From: Rothia nasimurium
Lineage (GTDB): Bacteria > Actinomycetota > Actinomycetes > Actinomycetales > Micrococcaceae
NCBI RefSeq assembly: GCF_928382285.1
Contig: NZ_CAKMSS010000003.1
Coordinates: 186,001 to 250,000, forward strand
Length of the DNA: 64,000 bases
Direction: 5' to 3'
The notes under the pieces are model-generated. The model was not told the origin of the DNA. It searched no databases and saw only the letters and a program-made list of their open reading frames with translations. This document shows, piece by piece, positions 43,333 to 51,942 of this stretch (positions are counted from its first letter, which is position 1; each line of letters opens with the position of its first letter). A program made the translations under genes and the position numbers.

Positions 43333-44694
43333 ATGAGCACCCACTCCACCGACGTCGTCCTTCTGGCCGCCGGTTCATCGGCGACCAGCGAGTATGTTTC
43401 TATCTTCTGGATAGCTGCCGCTGCCCTACTGGCGCCCCTGGCGTCCGCCCTGGTGAAGAAGAAAATCCCTGATGTTGTCTTCCTGATTATCTTCGGTGTA
43501 CTCATTGGCCCGCAGGTGCTAGGGTTTGCCAGTACCGACGGCGGGGTTGCCCTGGTCAAAGACCTGGGGTTAGGGTTGCTCTTTTTGCTGGCTGGTTACG
43601 AAATTAACGCCGGAGCTCTGCGCGGACGCCAGGGGGCTTTCGCTGTGGGGTCCTGGCTGGTGAGCTTCACTCTCGGCCTGGTTCTGGCCATGAGCCTCTC
43701 CCAGTTTTCGGGTACTTTCTCTACCTACGCGGTCATCGGTATTGCCCTGAGCTCAACCGCCCTGGGCACCCTGCTGCCCCTGCTCAAAAGCCACGGTAAG
43801 GCGGGCACGAAAGTCGGCGACGGGGTGATGGTGCACGGGGCTATCGGCGAGGTGCTCCCTATCTTTGCGATGTCCCTGCTGCTCTCCTCGCACGCCCCCT
43901 GGGTTGCGGTGCTGATTCTGCTGGCCTTTATGGTCATTGCGGTTATTTCAGCGGTTGTGCCCCACCGCCTCTTCGAGCATATTCCTGGCCTGCGCCGCAC
44001 CATGGCAGCTGAGGCTAACACCACCAGCCAGACCATGCTCCGCCTGGCCATGTTCCTTCTGGCTACCCTCATGATGGTCGCCGCGGTCTTTGAGCTCGAT
44101 GTGGTGCTCGGCGCTTTTGCCGCCGGCATCATCCTGCGCTCCCTTACCCCCGATGGTGCCTTTGAGCCCTTCTCCAAGCGTCTTGAGGCCCTCGGCTTTT
44201 CCTTCCTCATTCCCCTCTTCTTCGTGAGCTCAGGTATGGGCATTAAGGTGTCGGTCATTTGGGAGCAGCCGCTGCTTCTTGCCGGTATTGTGCTCGGTAT
44301 TCTGGTGGTGCGAGGCCTGCCTGTCTTTGCCGCTGAAAAGTTCTTCGACACCGGTTCGGGGCTCACCGCCGTGCAGGAAAAGCTCCAGCTGGGGCTCTAC
44401 TCTGCTGCGGGCCTGCCCATCATTGTTGCTGTCACCGAGGTGGCACTGGCCAACGACCTGCTCAGCGAACAGAACGCCTCCCTGCTGGTGGCAGGTGGGG
44501 CGCTGACCGTCCTGCTCTTTCCCCTCTGGGCCTCGGCCCTTGGGGCGGTGGGGCGCAAGGACGCCGGTAGCAGCTCAGGTAACGATGGCGGCTCAAGCTC
44601 GCGGCAGCGTCGTAGCGCTAAGAAGCTAGAGCGGGCCGCCGCGGTGCGGGCGGCAACTGGCGCGATTCCCGTCATCAAGCGTCCGAATTCCTAG
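43333..44694 (+). CDS. Cation:proton antiporter, CPA2 family
   Basis: 453 residues with about twelve membrane helices. IPDVVFLIIFGVLIGPQVLG, LGLGLLFLLAGYEINAGALRG and IALSSTALGTLLPLLK are typical KefB/GerN-like CPA2 motifs, and FELDVVLGAFAAGIILR holds the acidic residue region of helix 9. There is no RCK domain; the C-terminal 45 residues are serine-rich and basic. Exchange of Na+ or K+ for H+ is the expected role. The start is ATG 43333, reached after GAAAG; the frame open from 43306 is not supported. Confidence 0.9.
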   Translation: MSTHSTDVVLLAAGSSATSEYVSIFWIAAAALLAPLASALVKKKIPDVVFLIIFGVLIGPQVLGFASTDGGVALVKDLGLGLLFLLAGYEINAGALRGRQGAFAVGSWLVSFTLGLVLAMSLSQFSGTFSTYAVIGIALSSTALGTLLPLLKSHGKAGTKVGDGVMVHGAIGEVLPIFAMSLLLSSHAPWVAVLILLAFMVIAVISAVVPHRLFEHIPGLRRTMAAEANTTSQTMLRLAMFLLATLMMVAAVFELDVVLGAFAAGIILRSLTPDGAFEPFSKRLEALGFSFLIPLFFVSSGMGIKVSVIWEQPLLLAGIVLGILVVRGLPVFAAEKFFDTGSGLTAVQEKLQLGLYSAAGLPIIVAVTEVALANDLLSEQNASLLVAGGALTVLLFPLWASALGAVGRKDAGSSSGNDGGSSSRQRRSAKKLERAAAVRAATGAIPVIKRPNS

Positions 44695-44714
44695 CTCCCC
44701 TTGGAGCACCCAGC

Positions 44715-44750
44715 AAAAGGGCCCCCTTGCCTGAGCAAGGGGGCCCTTTC
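44715..44750. terminator. Bidirectional terminator
   Basis: AAAGGGCCCCCTTGC pairs with GCAAGGGGGCCCTTT around CTGA, with A and T flanks, between the antiporter gene and converging lutC. Confidence 0.9.
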
Positions 44751-44771
44751 TATCACAGAGCGGGTATCAGC

Positions 44772-45413
44772 CTACTTAAGGATGATGACGTCCAGGGTAC
44801 GGGGACCGTGCACGCCTTCAACGCGGATCAGCTCGATATCTGAGGTCGCTGAGGGGCCTGAGATCCAGGTGATGGGCTTGTCGAAGTTCAGACGGGCCAC
44901 GGTCTCGGGGATCAGCTCAACGATGGTATCGACGGGAACCACGCAGATGTGGTGGTCGGGTACCAGGGTGATGGCGCGGCGGCCTTCGGTCTCGGTGCTG
45001 TTCAGGGCGATGGTGCCGGTCTCAGCGCAGGAGACGGTTGAAGAGGTGACAACCGCGTCGATGGCGTCAAGTTCGCGCACGGAGAGGGCTCCGGGCTTAT
45101 TCGCGTTGCCGGAGTCAACCACGCGGGAGCGGGCTGCGGTGTCTTCGGGCAGCCACTCGGTCTTGAGACCGGTGGGCACCACGTAGCGGGAGGACTTGCC
45201 GAGCAGCTCGCCCACGCGGGCGGCGATGGTCTCTTCGGTCTCGTGGTAGACGTTAGCCTTGTAGTCGATCAGGCGGTCGACCAGCATCTCGATGACTTCC
45301 TCGGCGCCCTTGTCGCTTTCGCGGCGGTAGGAGCGGACGGGCTCAGCCGGCTGGGGGTTGTCCCAGAGGGAGGCGCGGATGCGGCCCAGGATTTCTGCTT
45401 TTGCATCAGACAT
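44772..45413 (-). CDS. lutC: Lactate utilisation protein C
   Basis: Subunit of the LutABC L-lactate oxidation complex, 213 residues, LUD domain. Features: VVPTGLKTEWL, DAVVTSSTVSCAETGTIALNSTETEGRRAITLVPDHHICVVP and the C-terminal GPSATSDIELIRVEGVHGPRTLDVIIL. The ATG overlaps the lutB stop by one base. Order lutA, lutB, lutC matches B. subtilis. Confidence 0.94.
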   Translation of the reverse strand: MSDAKAEILGRIRASLWDNPQPAEPVRSYRRESDKGAEEVIEMLVDRLIDYKANVYHETEETIAARVGELLGKSSRYVVPTGLKTEWLPEDTAARSRVVDSGNANKPGALSVRELDAIDAVVTSSTVSCAETGTIALNSTETEGRRAITLVPDHHICVVPVDTIVELIPETVARLNFDKPITWISGPSATSDIELIRVEGVHGPRTLDVIILK

Positions 45414-47038
45414 TAGTTGGCCTCCTTGGGGGCGATGGGGTTAGCGGTCTCAGCGTTGGCGTGGGCCTCGGCAATCTTGGCCTGGTTAGCGGCAATGATG
45501 GCCTGCAGGTCAACGCGTTCGCCGCCTACACGCTTGGGGGCAGAGCCGCGCTCCTTCTTCCACTCGTTGCGGAAGGAGGTCTTGGGGGGTGCCGGGATAT
45601 CGCGGTATTCGGTCCAGCCGCCGACGATACCGGGCAGCTTGGTAATCTTGCCCTTCTTGCCGGTAATCAGCTTGGAGGCGGGCAGACCCTTGGTGGCCAG
45701 GGCCATGAGGGCACCTGAGCTGAAGAGCTTCTTGGCGCCGAACATCATGGCGTCCATCTGCACGTGGCGTTCCTTCTTGCCACCTTCGAACTCGCCCTGG
45801 GCCTTTTCATGATCAACGGCCTTGCCGCGCAGGTGAACCAGCACATCGGGGATATTGATCTTGACGGGGCAGGCCTCGTAGCAGGCGCCGCAGAGGGAGG
45901 ATGCGTAGGGCAGGGTGGAGTTGTACTGGTTCTCGATACCGCCCAGCTGGGGGGAGAGAATTGCGCCGATGGGGCCGGGGTAGGTGGAGCCGTAGGCGTG
46001 GCCACCTGCGCGTTCGTAGACGGGGCAGACGTTCATGCAGGCTGAACAGCGGATGCAGTGCAGGGCCTGGCGACCAACCTGGTCGGCCAGGGCTGCGGTG
46101 CGGCCGTTATCCATCAGGATGACGTGCAGGTTCTGGGGGCCGTCGCCGGGGGTCACACCGGTCCACATGGAGGTGTAGGGGTTCATGCGCTCACCGGTGG
46201 ACGAGCGGGGCAGCAGCTGGGTGAAGACCTCGAGGTCCTGCAGGGTCGGCAGCAGCTTTTCGATGCCCATGAAGGTAATCAGGGTATCGGGCAGGGTCAG
46301 GCACATACGGCCGTTACCCTCAGATTCAACGATGGTCATGGTGCCGGTTTCGGCGATGCCGAAGTTGACGCCTGAGATGGCAACCTTGTTGGTCAGGAAC
46401 TTCTCACGCAGGCGGAAGCGGGAGGCTTCTGCCAGTTCTGCGGGGTCGTTGGTGAGGTTGGGGTTGACGCCCTCAATCTTCTTGAGGAAGATGTCGCGGA
46501 TCTCGGTGCGGTTGCGGTGAATTGCGGGCACCAGGATGTGGGAGGGGCGGTCGTTATCGCCCAGCTGCACGATTTCTTCTGCAAGGTCAGTTTCGATGGC
46601 GTGGATGCCGTGCTCTTCGAGGAACTCGTTGAGGCCGGTTTCGGCGGTGGCCATTGACTTGATCTTGTTGACCTCGGTGACGCCTTCAGCCTGGATGAGC
46701 TTGAGGGCGATTTCGTTGGCCTCGTGGGCGTCGCGGGCCCAGTGTACGTGGCCGCCGCGGGCGGTGAAGTTCTTTTCGAACTCTTCGAGGTAGGTGTCAA
46801 GGTTGGCCATGACCTTCTGCTTGATCATGGAACCTGCGGTGCGCAGATCCTGCCAGTCGGGCAGTTCTGAGATAACGGCGGCGCGCTTGTTACGAATCTT
46901 GTGGGTAGCAAAGCCCAGGTTGGCGCGCAGCTGCTCGTTCTGGAGTTCCTTCTCTGCGTATTCGGGGAAGGGCTCGAATTCGAAGATATTGCCGACGCCG
47001 TGGCGGACCTTGGGCATGCCGAGTGCGATGGTTGACAT
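45413..47038 (-). CDS. lutB: Lactate utilisation iron-sulfur protein B
   Basis: 541 residues: an N-terminal LUD domain, then a ferredoxin-type domain with two 4Fe-4S motifs, CIRCSACMNVCP near 320 and CGACYEACPVKINIPDVL near 375, and a C-terminal DUF3390-like stretch. It passes electrons from lactate oxidation to the quinone pool or a partner flavoprotein. The start is ATG 47038 (MSTIALGMPK), 4 bases after the lutA stop. The C-terminal tail is about 60 residues longer than in B. subtilis LutB. Confidence 0.94.
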   Translation of the reverse strand: MSTIALGMPKVRHGVGNIFEFEPFPEYAEKELQNEQLRANLGFATHKIRNKRAAVISELPDWQDLRTAGSMIKQKVMANLDTYLEEFEKNFTARGGHVHWARDAHEANEIALKLIQAEGVTEVNKIKSMATAETGLNEFLEEHGIHAIETDLAEEIVQLGDNDRPSHILVPAIHRNRTEIRDIFLKKIEGVNPNLTNDPAELAEASRFRLREKFLTNKVAISGVNFGIAETGTMTIVESEGNGRMCLTLPDTLITFMGIEKLLPTLQDLEVFTQLLPRSSTGERMNPYTSMWTGVTPGDGPQNLHVILMDNGRTAALADQVGRQALHCIRCSACMNVCPVYERAGGHAYGSTYPGPIGAILSPQLGGIENQYNSTLPYASSLCGACYEACPVKINIPDVLVHLRGKAVDHEKAQGEFEGGKKERHVQMDAMMFGAKKLFSSGALMALATKGLPASKLITGKKGKITKLPGIVGGWTEYRDIPAPPKTSFRNEWKKERGSAPKRVGGERVDLQAIIAANQAKIAEAHANAETANPIAPKEAN

Positions 47039-47042
47039 GGCT

Positions 47043-47840
47043 TTACTTACCTCCTGCGGTAACAGCTACGGGGCCGGTGACCTTGAGCGGGTTTTCCTTG
47101 GTGGATGCAAGAATCTCGGCGAAGTGTACGGTCTGTACGGGTGAGTTCTTGCGGGAGAGAGCGCCGCCGATGTTCATCAGGCAGGATGAGTCGCCGCCGG
47201 TGCAGACCGATGCACCGGTTGCTTCAATGTTCTCTACCTTGTCGGCAACCATGGCGCCGGAGGTGTCTGCGTTCTTAAAGGAGAAGGTTCCACCGAAGCC
47301 GCAGCACTGGTCAAGGCCGTCAATCTGGGTGTATTCCAGGCCCTCAACGGTGCGGATCAGGTCTTCCTGGCGGGTGCCCAGACCCAGCAGGCGCATACCG
47401 TGGCAGGATGAGTGGTAGGTGACCTTCTCGGGGAAGTAGGAGCCCAGCTGTTCTGCTGCGTTGGTGATGCCGCAGACGTCAATGAGGAACTGGGAGAGCT
47501 CGAAGGAGCGGGCAGCCAGTGAGGCGGCAGCGCGGGCGGTGGCGTTGTCGCCTGCTCGCTCTGCAATCATGGGCTGCTGGTGACCGAGGGAGGCGACGCA
47601 GGAGCCTGAGGGCGCAACGATTGCGTCGAAGTCCCATTCTTCAAAGGCCTGTACGTGGGTTTTGACGATGGGGTAGGCGTCGTCGAAGTAGCCCGAGTTG
47701 ACGTGCATCTGGGAGCAGCAGGTCTGGCCCTGCGGGAAGACGACCTCGTGGCCGAGACGCTCCAGGATGTCAACGGTAGCCTTAGCTACCTTGGGGTACA
47801 TTGCGTCGACGATGCACGTTGAAAACAGTGCGACACGCAT
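47043..47840 (-). CDS. lutA: Lactate utilisation protein A, CCG-domain iron-sulfur subunit
   Basis: 265 residues with two cysteine-rich CCG domains: QTCCSQMHVNSGY near 60 and DQCCGFGGTFSFKN near 190, each with the Cys-Cys-Gly-type cluster or heterodisulfide-reductase signature; SSCHGMRLLGLG lies between. With LutB and LutC it oxidises L-lactate to pyruvate. The start is ATG 47840 with an AGAAGAGAGAA purine tract upstream. It is the first gene of the operon, divergent from lldP. Confidence 0.94.
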   Translation of the reverse strand: MRVALFSTCIVDAMYPKVAKATVDILERLGHEVVFPQGQTCCSQMHVNSGYFDDAYPIVKTHVQAFEEWDFDAIVAPSGSCVASLGHQQPMIAERAGDNATARAAASLAARSFELSQFLIDVCGITNAAEQLGSYFPEKVTYHSSCHGMRLLGLGTRQEDLIRTVEGLEYTQIDGLDQCCGFGGTFSFKNADTSGAMVADKVENIEATGASVCTGGDSSCLMNIGGALSRKNSPVQTVHFAEILASTKENPLKVTGPVAVTAGGK

Positions 47841-48357
47841 GTTGGTTCTCTCTTCTTCTGTGCGGCATGGGTAGCCCGCGTTTTCCTCACCGGTTCAGGG
47901 GCGCGGACGCCGGTGGCCGGGTGGGAGAGGAAGGGCGGGCGGGGTGCCTGTTAGATTCTTTTCCTACTCCCTCATTTAACACGATGGGGTCGGCATTTCG
48001 ATACTTTAAATAGGGCATATTTTCTTATGCAAATAACCTAACGGTCTGACCACATAAAGAAAGCTGAAAGAACCCCGCTCCCCCGCCGCGGGCGTCCGCA
48101 CACCCCAAGAACCACACAAGCAGGCACATGCCAACACAAGAGCGCACCCAAAAACCCCGAAAAACCCACAAAATCACAGGGACGAAAAAAATACCGCAAA
48201 TAGATGCGGCTACAGCTTGGCGAAGGTGAACCACCTCATGTAACGTAGACCTCGAAAAACAATGGTCTGACCACAGAAGGTTAGGCCTCATATTTTTTGG
48301 CTCAGCGCCCCACAGATGTGACGCCCAGCCATACCACACATCACTAAGGAGAATACG
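47841..48357. promoter_or_regulatory. Divergent lutABC-lldP control region with two GntR-type operators
   Basis: 517 bp without a gene. Two near-identical operators are present: GGTCTGACC at 48043-48051 and TGGTCTGACCA at 48263-48273, matching the palindromic consensus of FadR-subfamily GntR regulators such as LldR. The right operator overlaps a TGACCA -35 (48268-48273) that stands 17 bp before TATTTT (48291-48296), the likely lldP promoter. The left one lies just upstream of CATAAG (minus strand), the likely lut promoter. The interval between holds GGCGTCCGC (48091) and nothing else recognisable. Confidence 0.72.
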
Positions 48358-50052
48358 GTGGAAAATACCTATACCGCTGTAACCGACGCCGTAGGAGGAA
48401 GCCTCGCGCTCAGCGCCCTGGTCTCCACCCTGCCGCTGTTGGCATTCTTTATCATGCTGCTCGGCCTCAAGGCCCGCGCCCACGTCGCCGGCCTGGTCTC
48501 CCTGCTGGTCGCCCTGCTCGTTGCCATCTTCGGCTTCGGTATGCCCTGGGATCTCGCCGGCATGTCCGCCTTCCGCGGCGGCATCTACGGCCTCTTCCCC
48601 ATCGTCTGGGTTATCCTCATGGCCATCTGGTTCTACCAGGTCACCGTACTCTCCGGCCGCTTTGAAGACCTGCGCCGCACCTTCGACCTCATCGGCGGCG
48701 GTGACCTGCGCATTCAGGCCATCCTCATCGCCTTCTGCTTCGGCGGCCTCCTTGAAGCCCTCGCTGGCTTCGGCGCCCCCGTTGCTATTACCGCAACCAT
48801 GATCCTGGCCCTCGGCGTCAAGCCCCTCAAGGCAGCCACCACCGTCCTGATCGCCAACACCGCTCCCGTAGCCTTCGGCGCCGTCGCTATCCCCATCACC
48901 ACCGCCGGTGAAGTGGGCGGCAAGGACGCCACCGTCATCGCAGCCCTCGTTGGTCACCAGGCCCCCTTCATCGCCTTCTTCGTGCCCTTCATCCTGCTCT
49001 GGATCCTCGACGGCGTAAAGGGCCTCAAGGACGCCTGGCTGCACGCAGCCGTCATCGGCGCCTCCTTCGCCATCGCCCAGTGGTGGGCAGCAACCTACTT
49101 CGTCTACCAGCTCACCGACGTCGTAGCCTGCATCGTCTCCATCGCAGCAGCCGTTGTCTTCCTGCGCTTCGTCAAGCCCCGCGGCGTTGAAGGCGTCCGC
49201 GAGCGCTACGGCATCACCGCCCCCCTCGAAGTTGAGCACCTGCCCGGCCGCCGCATCTGGATGGCCCTCATGCCCTACCTGGTCGTTGTCATCATCTTCG
49301 GTGTCGCAAACCTCTACACCCCGCTGGTCAACTGGATGAAGGAGACCGCCGTTGAGGTCAAGATGCCCCTGCTCTCCGAGCGCCTGCTGACCGCCTCCGG
49401 CGACCCCGTCAAGACTGTCTACATCTGGTCCTGGCTCAACAACCCCGGCACCTACCTGCTGATCTCCGGCATCCTGGTCGCCATCCTCTACGCCATCTTC
49501 AACGAAAACGGCAAGTACAAGCTCTCCATGGGCGACGCTTTCAAGGAAATCGGCGCCGTAGCCTACAAGATGCGCTGGTCAGCCGCCACCATCGCCCTGG
49601 TTCTGGCCCTGGCCTTCGTCATGAACTACTCCGGCCAGACCGTTGCCATCGGTGAATACGTCGCCTCCCTCGGCGTAGCCTACGCCTTCCTGGCACCCGT
49701 CCTCGGCTGGGTCGGCACCGCCGTCACCGGCTCCGACACCTCAGCCAACGCCCTCTTCTCCAAGCTCCAGGTCACCGCCGCTGAGCACCTGCAGGAAGGC
49801 GGCATGACCGGTGCCCACCCCGAACTCATGCTGGCAGCTAACACCACCGGTGGTGTAGTCGGCAAGATGATTTCACCCCAGTCCCTCGCCATCGCGGCCA
49901 CCTCGGTCAACATGGAAGGCAAGGAGTCCGAAATCTTCAAGGCAGTTCTCGGCTGGTCCTTCATCCTGCTGCTGGCCGTCTGTGCCCTGGTCTTCCTCCA
50001 GGCAACCGTTCTCTCCGGTCTTCTGGTTGAGCCCTACCTCACCGGCCACTAA
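48358..50052 (+). CDS. lldP: L-lactate permease
   Basis: 564 residues, LctP family, about 13 membrane helices. Features: PLLAFFIMLLGLKARAHVAGL, FPIVWVILMAIWFYQVTVLSG, CFGGLLEALAGFGAPVAIT, VAFGAVAIPITTAG and the late GSDTSANALFSKLQ with ANTTGGVVGKMISPQSLAIA, all typical of LldP/GlcA. It imports lactate for LutABC. The start is GTG 48358 with AAGGAG eight bases upstream. C-ended codons dominate, suggesting high expression. Confidence 0.95.
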   Translation: MENTYTAVTDAVGGSLALSALVSTLPLLAFFIMLLGLKARAHVAGLVSLLVALLVAIFGFGMPWDLAGMSAFRGGIYGLFPIVWVILMAIWFYQVTVLSGRFEDLRRTFDLIGGGDLRIQAILIAFCFGGLLEALAGFGAPVAITATMILALGVKPLKAATTVLIANTAPVAFGAVAIPITTAGEVGGKDATVIAALVGHQAPFIAFFVPFILLWILDGVKGLKDAWLHAAVIGASFAIAQWWAATYFVYQLTDVVACIVSIAAAVVFLRFVKPRGVEGVRERYGITAPLEVEHLPGRRIWMALMPYLVVVIIFGVANLYTPLVNWMKETAVEVKMPLLSERLLTASGDPVKTVYIWSWLNNPGTYLLISGILVAILYAIFNENGKYKLSMGDAFKEIGAVAYKMRWSAATIALVLALAFVMNYSGQTVAIGEYVASLGVAYAFLAPVLGWVGTAVTGSDTSANALFSKLQVTAAEHLQEGGMTGAHPELMLAANTTGGVVGKMISPQSLAIAATSVNMEGKESEIFKAVLGWSFILLLAVCALVFLQATVLSGLLVEPYLTGH

Positions 50053-50083
50053 TCACCAGCCTCGCCCTATGAGTTAGGCAGAC

Positions 50084-50131
50084 AAGGGCGGTGCAGTCCC
50101 ACGTAACACACGTTGGAACTGCACCGCCCTT
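50084..50131 (+). terminator. Terminator of lldP
   Basis: AAGGGCGGTGCAGT (50084-50097) pairs with ACTGCACCGCCCTT (50118-50131); long loop, strong stem. Confidence 0.8.
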
Positions 50132-50175
50132 CCCTATACCTTGTCTATGTACCTACCCCACTTGAAAGACAGCGT

Positions 50176-50934
50176 GTGAAAGAAAAAGAGCCCACCTACA
50201 CCGCCCTGCTCGAGTCAATAGAGCACCGGCTGCGCCACGGCCAGCTGCGCGTGGGCGACCGGCTACCCGGTGAGCGTTCGCTCGCCGAAGAGTACGGCAT
50301 TTCCCGTGCCTCGGTGCGCGAAGCCCTGCGTATTCTCTCAGCCGTGGGCCTCATTCGGTCAGGTGTGGGCTCAGGCCCCAAGGCCGGCGCTGTCGTAGTC
50401 TCGGAACCCTCAGACGCCCTCGGCTGGGCCCTGCGCATGCACATCGCCACCCGCACCCTGCCGGTAGCAGACATCGTGAGCACCCGCGTCCTGCTCGAAG
50501 GCGAAGCCGCCGCCCGCGCCGCCGACGTAGCCCACCAGCCCGAACACGCCGCGTCCCTCGCCACAGCCCGGCGCTACCTCGAAGAAATGGACCACGCAGA
50601 TATTAGCGACGACCGCTTCCACTTCTGCGACACCCGCTTCCACTACGAAATATCGTCCCTCGGCGGCAACATCGTCATGGACACCGTCATTGACTCCCTG
50701 CACCTGGCCACCGTGGGCTATGTGCAGGAGGCCGTGCCCTACCTCGACGACTGGCAAGCCACCAAGCGGGAGCTTCAAGAGCAACACCGGGCCATCTACG
50801 CGGCGGTTATCGCAGGAGATGCAGAACGTGCCCAGCGAACAGTCGCTGAGCACATTCGATGGTTCTACGCCCTCTCAGAAATTGGTGCTGCCCATTATGA
50901 GTACCACCAGAAGGTGCGCGATGGGCAGGTCTAG
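50176..50934 (+). CDS. lldR: GntR/FadR-family regulator, LldR-like
   Basis: 252 residues. The N-terminal winged helix (RLRHGQLRVGDRLPGERSLAEEYGISRASVREALRILSAVGLI) is GntR-type; the C-terminal all-helical FCD domain shows the metal and ligand histidines in FHFCDTRFHYEISSLG and later AAVIAGDAERAQRTVAEHIRWFY. Lactate is the expected effector. Its presumed operators are the two GGTCTGACC palindromes upstream of lldP and lutA. The start is GTG 50176 (VKEKEPTYTAL); the open frame from 50113 lies in the lldP terminator. Its last bases overlap purC convergently. Confidence 0.9.
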   Translation: MKEKEPTYTALLESIEHRLRHGQLRVGDRLPGERSLAEEYGISRASVREALRILSAVGLIRSGVGSGPKAGAVVVSEPSDALGWALRMHIATRTLPVADIVSTRVLLEGEAAARAADVAHQPEHAASLATARRYLEEMDHADISDDRFHFCDTRFHYEISSLGGNIVMDTVIDSLHLATVGYVQEAVPYLDDWQATKRELQEQHRAIYAAVIAGDAERAQRTVAEHIRWFYALSEIGAAHYEYHQKVRDGQV

Positions 50935-51857
50935 GCCTCGAACTTCTGACCGGTTAGACGCTCGTAGGCCTCAACGTAGCGGGCACGGGTCTTCTCTACG
51001 ACCTCGGCAGGGAGCTCAGGCACAGGGCCGGTGCCGTCCCAGCCCGACTCCTCGCTCTTGAGCCAGTCGCGCACGTACTGCTTATCAAAGGACGCCTGGG
51101 CACGGCCGGGCTCGTAGTCGTTGGCATCCCAGAAACGCGATGAATCGGGGGTCAGCACCTCATCGCCCAGGGTGATTTCACCGCGGTAGGAGTCGGTACC
51201 GAACTCAATCTTGGTGTCGGCCAGAATGATGCCGCGCTCACGCGCAATCTTCTCGGCGGTCTCGTAGACATAGAGAGTCAGTTCCTGCAGGCGGTCGGCG
51301 ATAGCCTCCCCCACCTCAGCGTCGAGCTCTTCACGGGTGATGGGCTCGTCATGCTCCCCCACCTCTGCCTTGCCCGTGGGCGTGAAGAGGGCAGGTTCCA
51401 GGCGGGATCCATCTACCAGACCGGCGGGCAGCTCAAACTCGTTGACCTTACCGGTCTTACGGTAAGAAGCCAGGCCGGAGCCGGTCAGGTAACCGCGTAC
51501 AATGCACTCAACAGGGAACATGTTCAGAGACTTACAGATCATGGCGCGGCCAGCCACCACCTCGGGCACGTCGGTAGACAGCACATGGTTGGGCACACCC
51601 TTAAGCTGCTCAAACCACCAGAGGGACATCTGAGTCAGAATCTTGCCCTTATCGGGAATCTCGGTGGGAAGCACCTGGTCAAAGGCGCTGATACGGTCGG
51701 TGGCAACCACCATCACGGAGCCGGCACGCAGTTCGGCGTCGTCCTTCACGTTCAGGCCGGTGACGTCCTGGGTGTCCTCGTCGGGGATGTAGAGGTCACG
51801 GACCTTGCCGGAATACACGTGCTTCCAGCCGGGAATGTCTACGGGGGTATGGCTCAT
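50931..51857 (-). CDS. purC: SAICAR synthetase
   Basis: Phosphoribosylaminoimidazole-succinocarboxamide synthase of purine synthesis, 308 residues, the longer actinobacterial/eukaryote-like type. Features: HVYSGKVRDLYIP (P-loop-like ATP site), VVATDRISAFDQVLPTEIPDKGKILT, ECIVRGYLTGSG, and LADTKIEFGTDSYRGEITLGDEVLTPDSSRFWD. The start is ATG 51857 with GGAGAAA upstream. It follows purD on the same strand, separated by a terminator-like hairpin. Confidence 0.96.
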   Translation of the reverse strand: MSHTPVDIPGWKHVYSGKVRDLYIPDEDTQDVTGLNVKDDAELRAGSVMVVATDRISAFDQVLPTEIPDKGKILTQMSLWWFEQLKGVPNHVLSTDVPEVVAGRAMICKSLNMFPVECIVRGYLTGSGLASYRKTGKVNEFELPAGLVDGSRLEPALFTPTGKAEVGEHDEPITREELDAEVGEAIADRLQELTLYVYETAEKIARERGIILADTKIEFGTDSYRGEITLGDEVLTPDSSRFWDANDYEPGRAQASFDKQYVRDWLKSEESGWDGTGPVPELPAEVVEKTRARYVEAYERLTGQKFEA

Positions 51858-51903
51858 GATTTTCTCCTGGGGGTGTGCAGGTGGGCTGTGAGGTAATAGA
51901 AAA

Positions 51904-51936
51904 GTGACTGCCCACGCGGGTGCGGTGGGCAGTCAC
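51904..51936 (-). terminator. Hairpin between purD and purC
   Basis: GTGACTGCCCAC pairs with GTGGGCAGTCAC around GCGGGTGCG; on the minus strand a TTTTCTATTA tract follows. Intrinsic terminator or attenuator of purD. Confidence 0.8.
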
Positions 51937-51942
51937 AGGAGG

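Noticed and set aside
48025-49239. 404-codon open frame on the - strand across the lldP start
   Set aside because: Shadow of lldP; its end runs through the lactate operators and promoter region.
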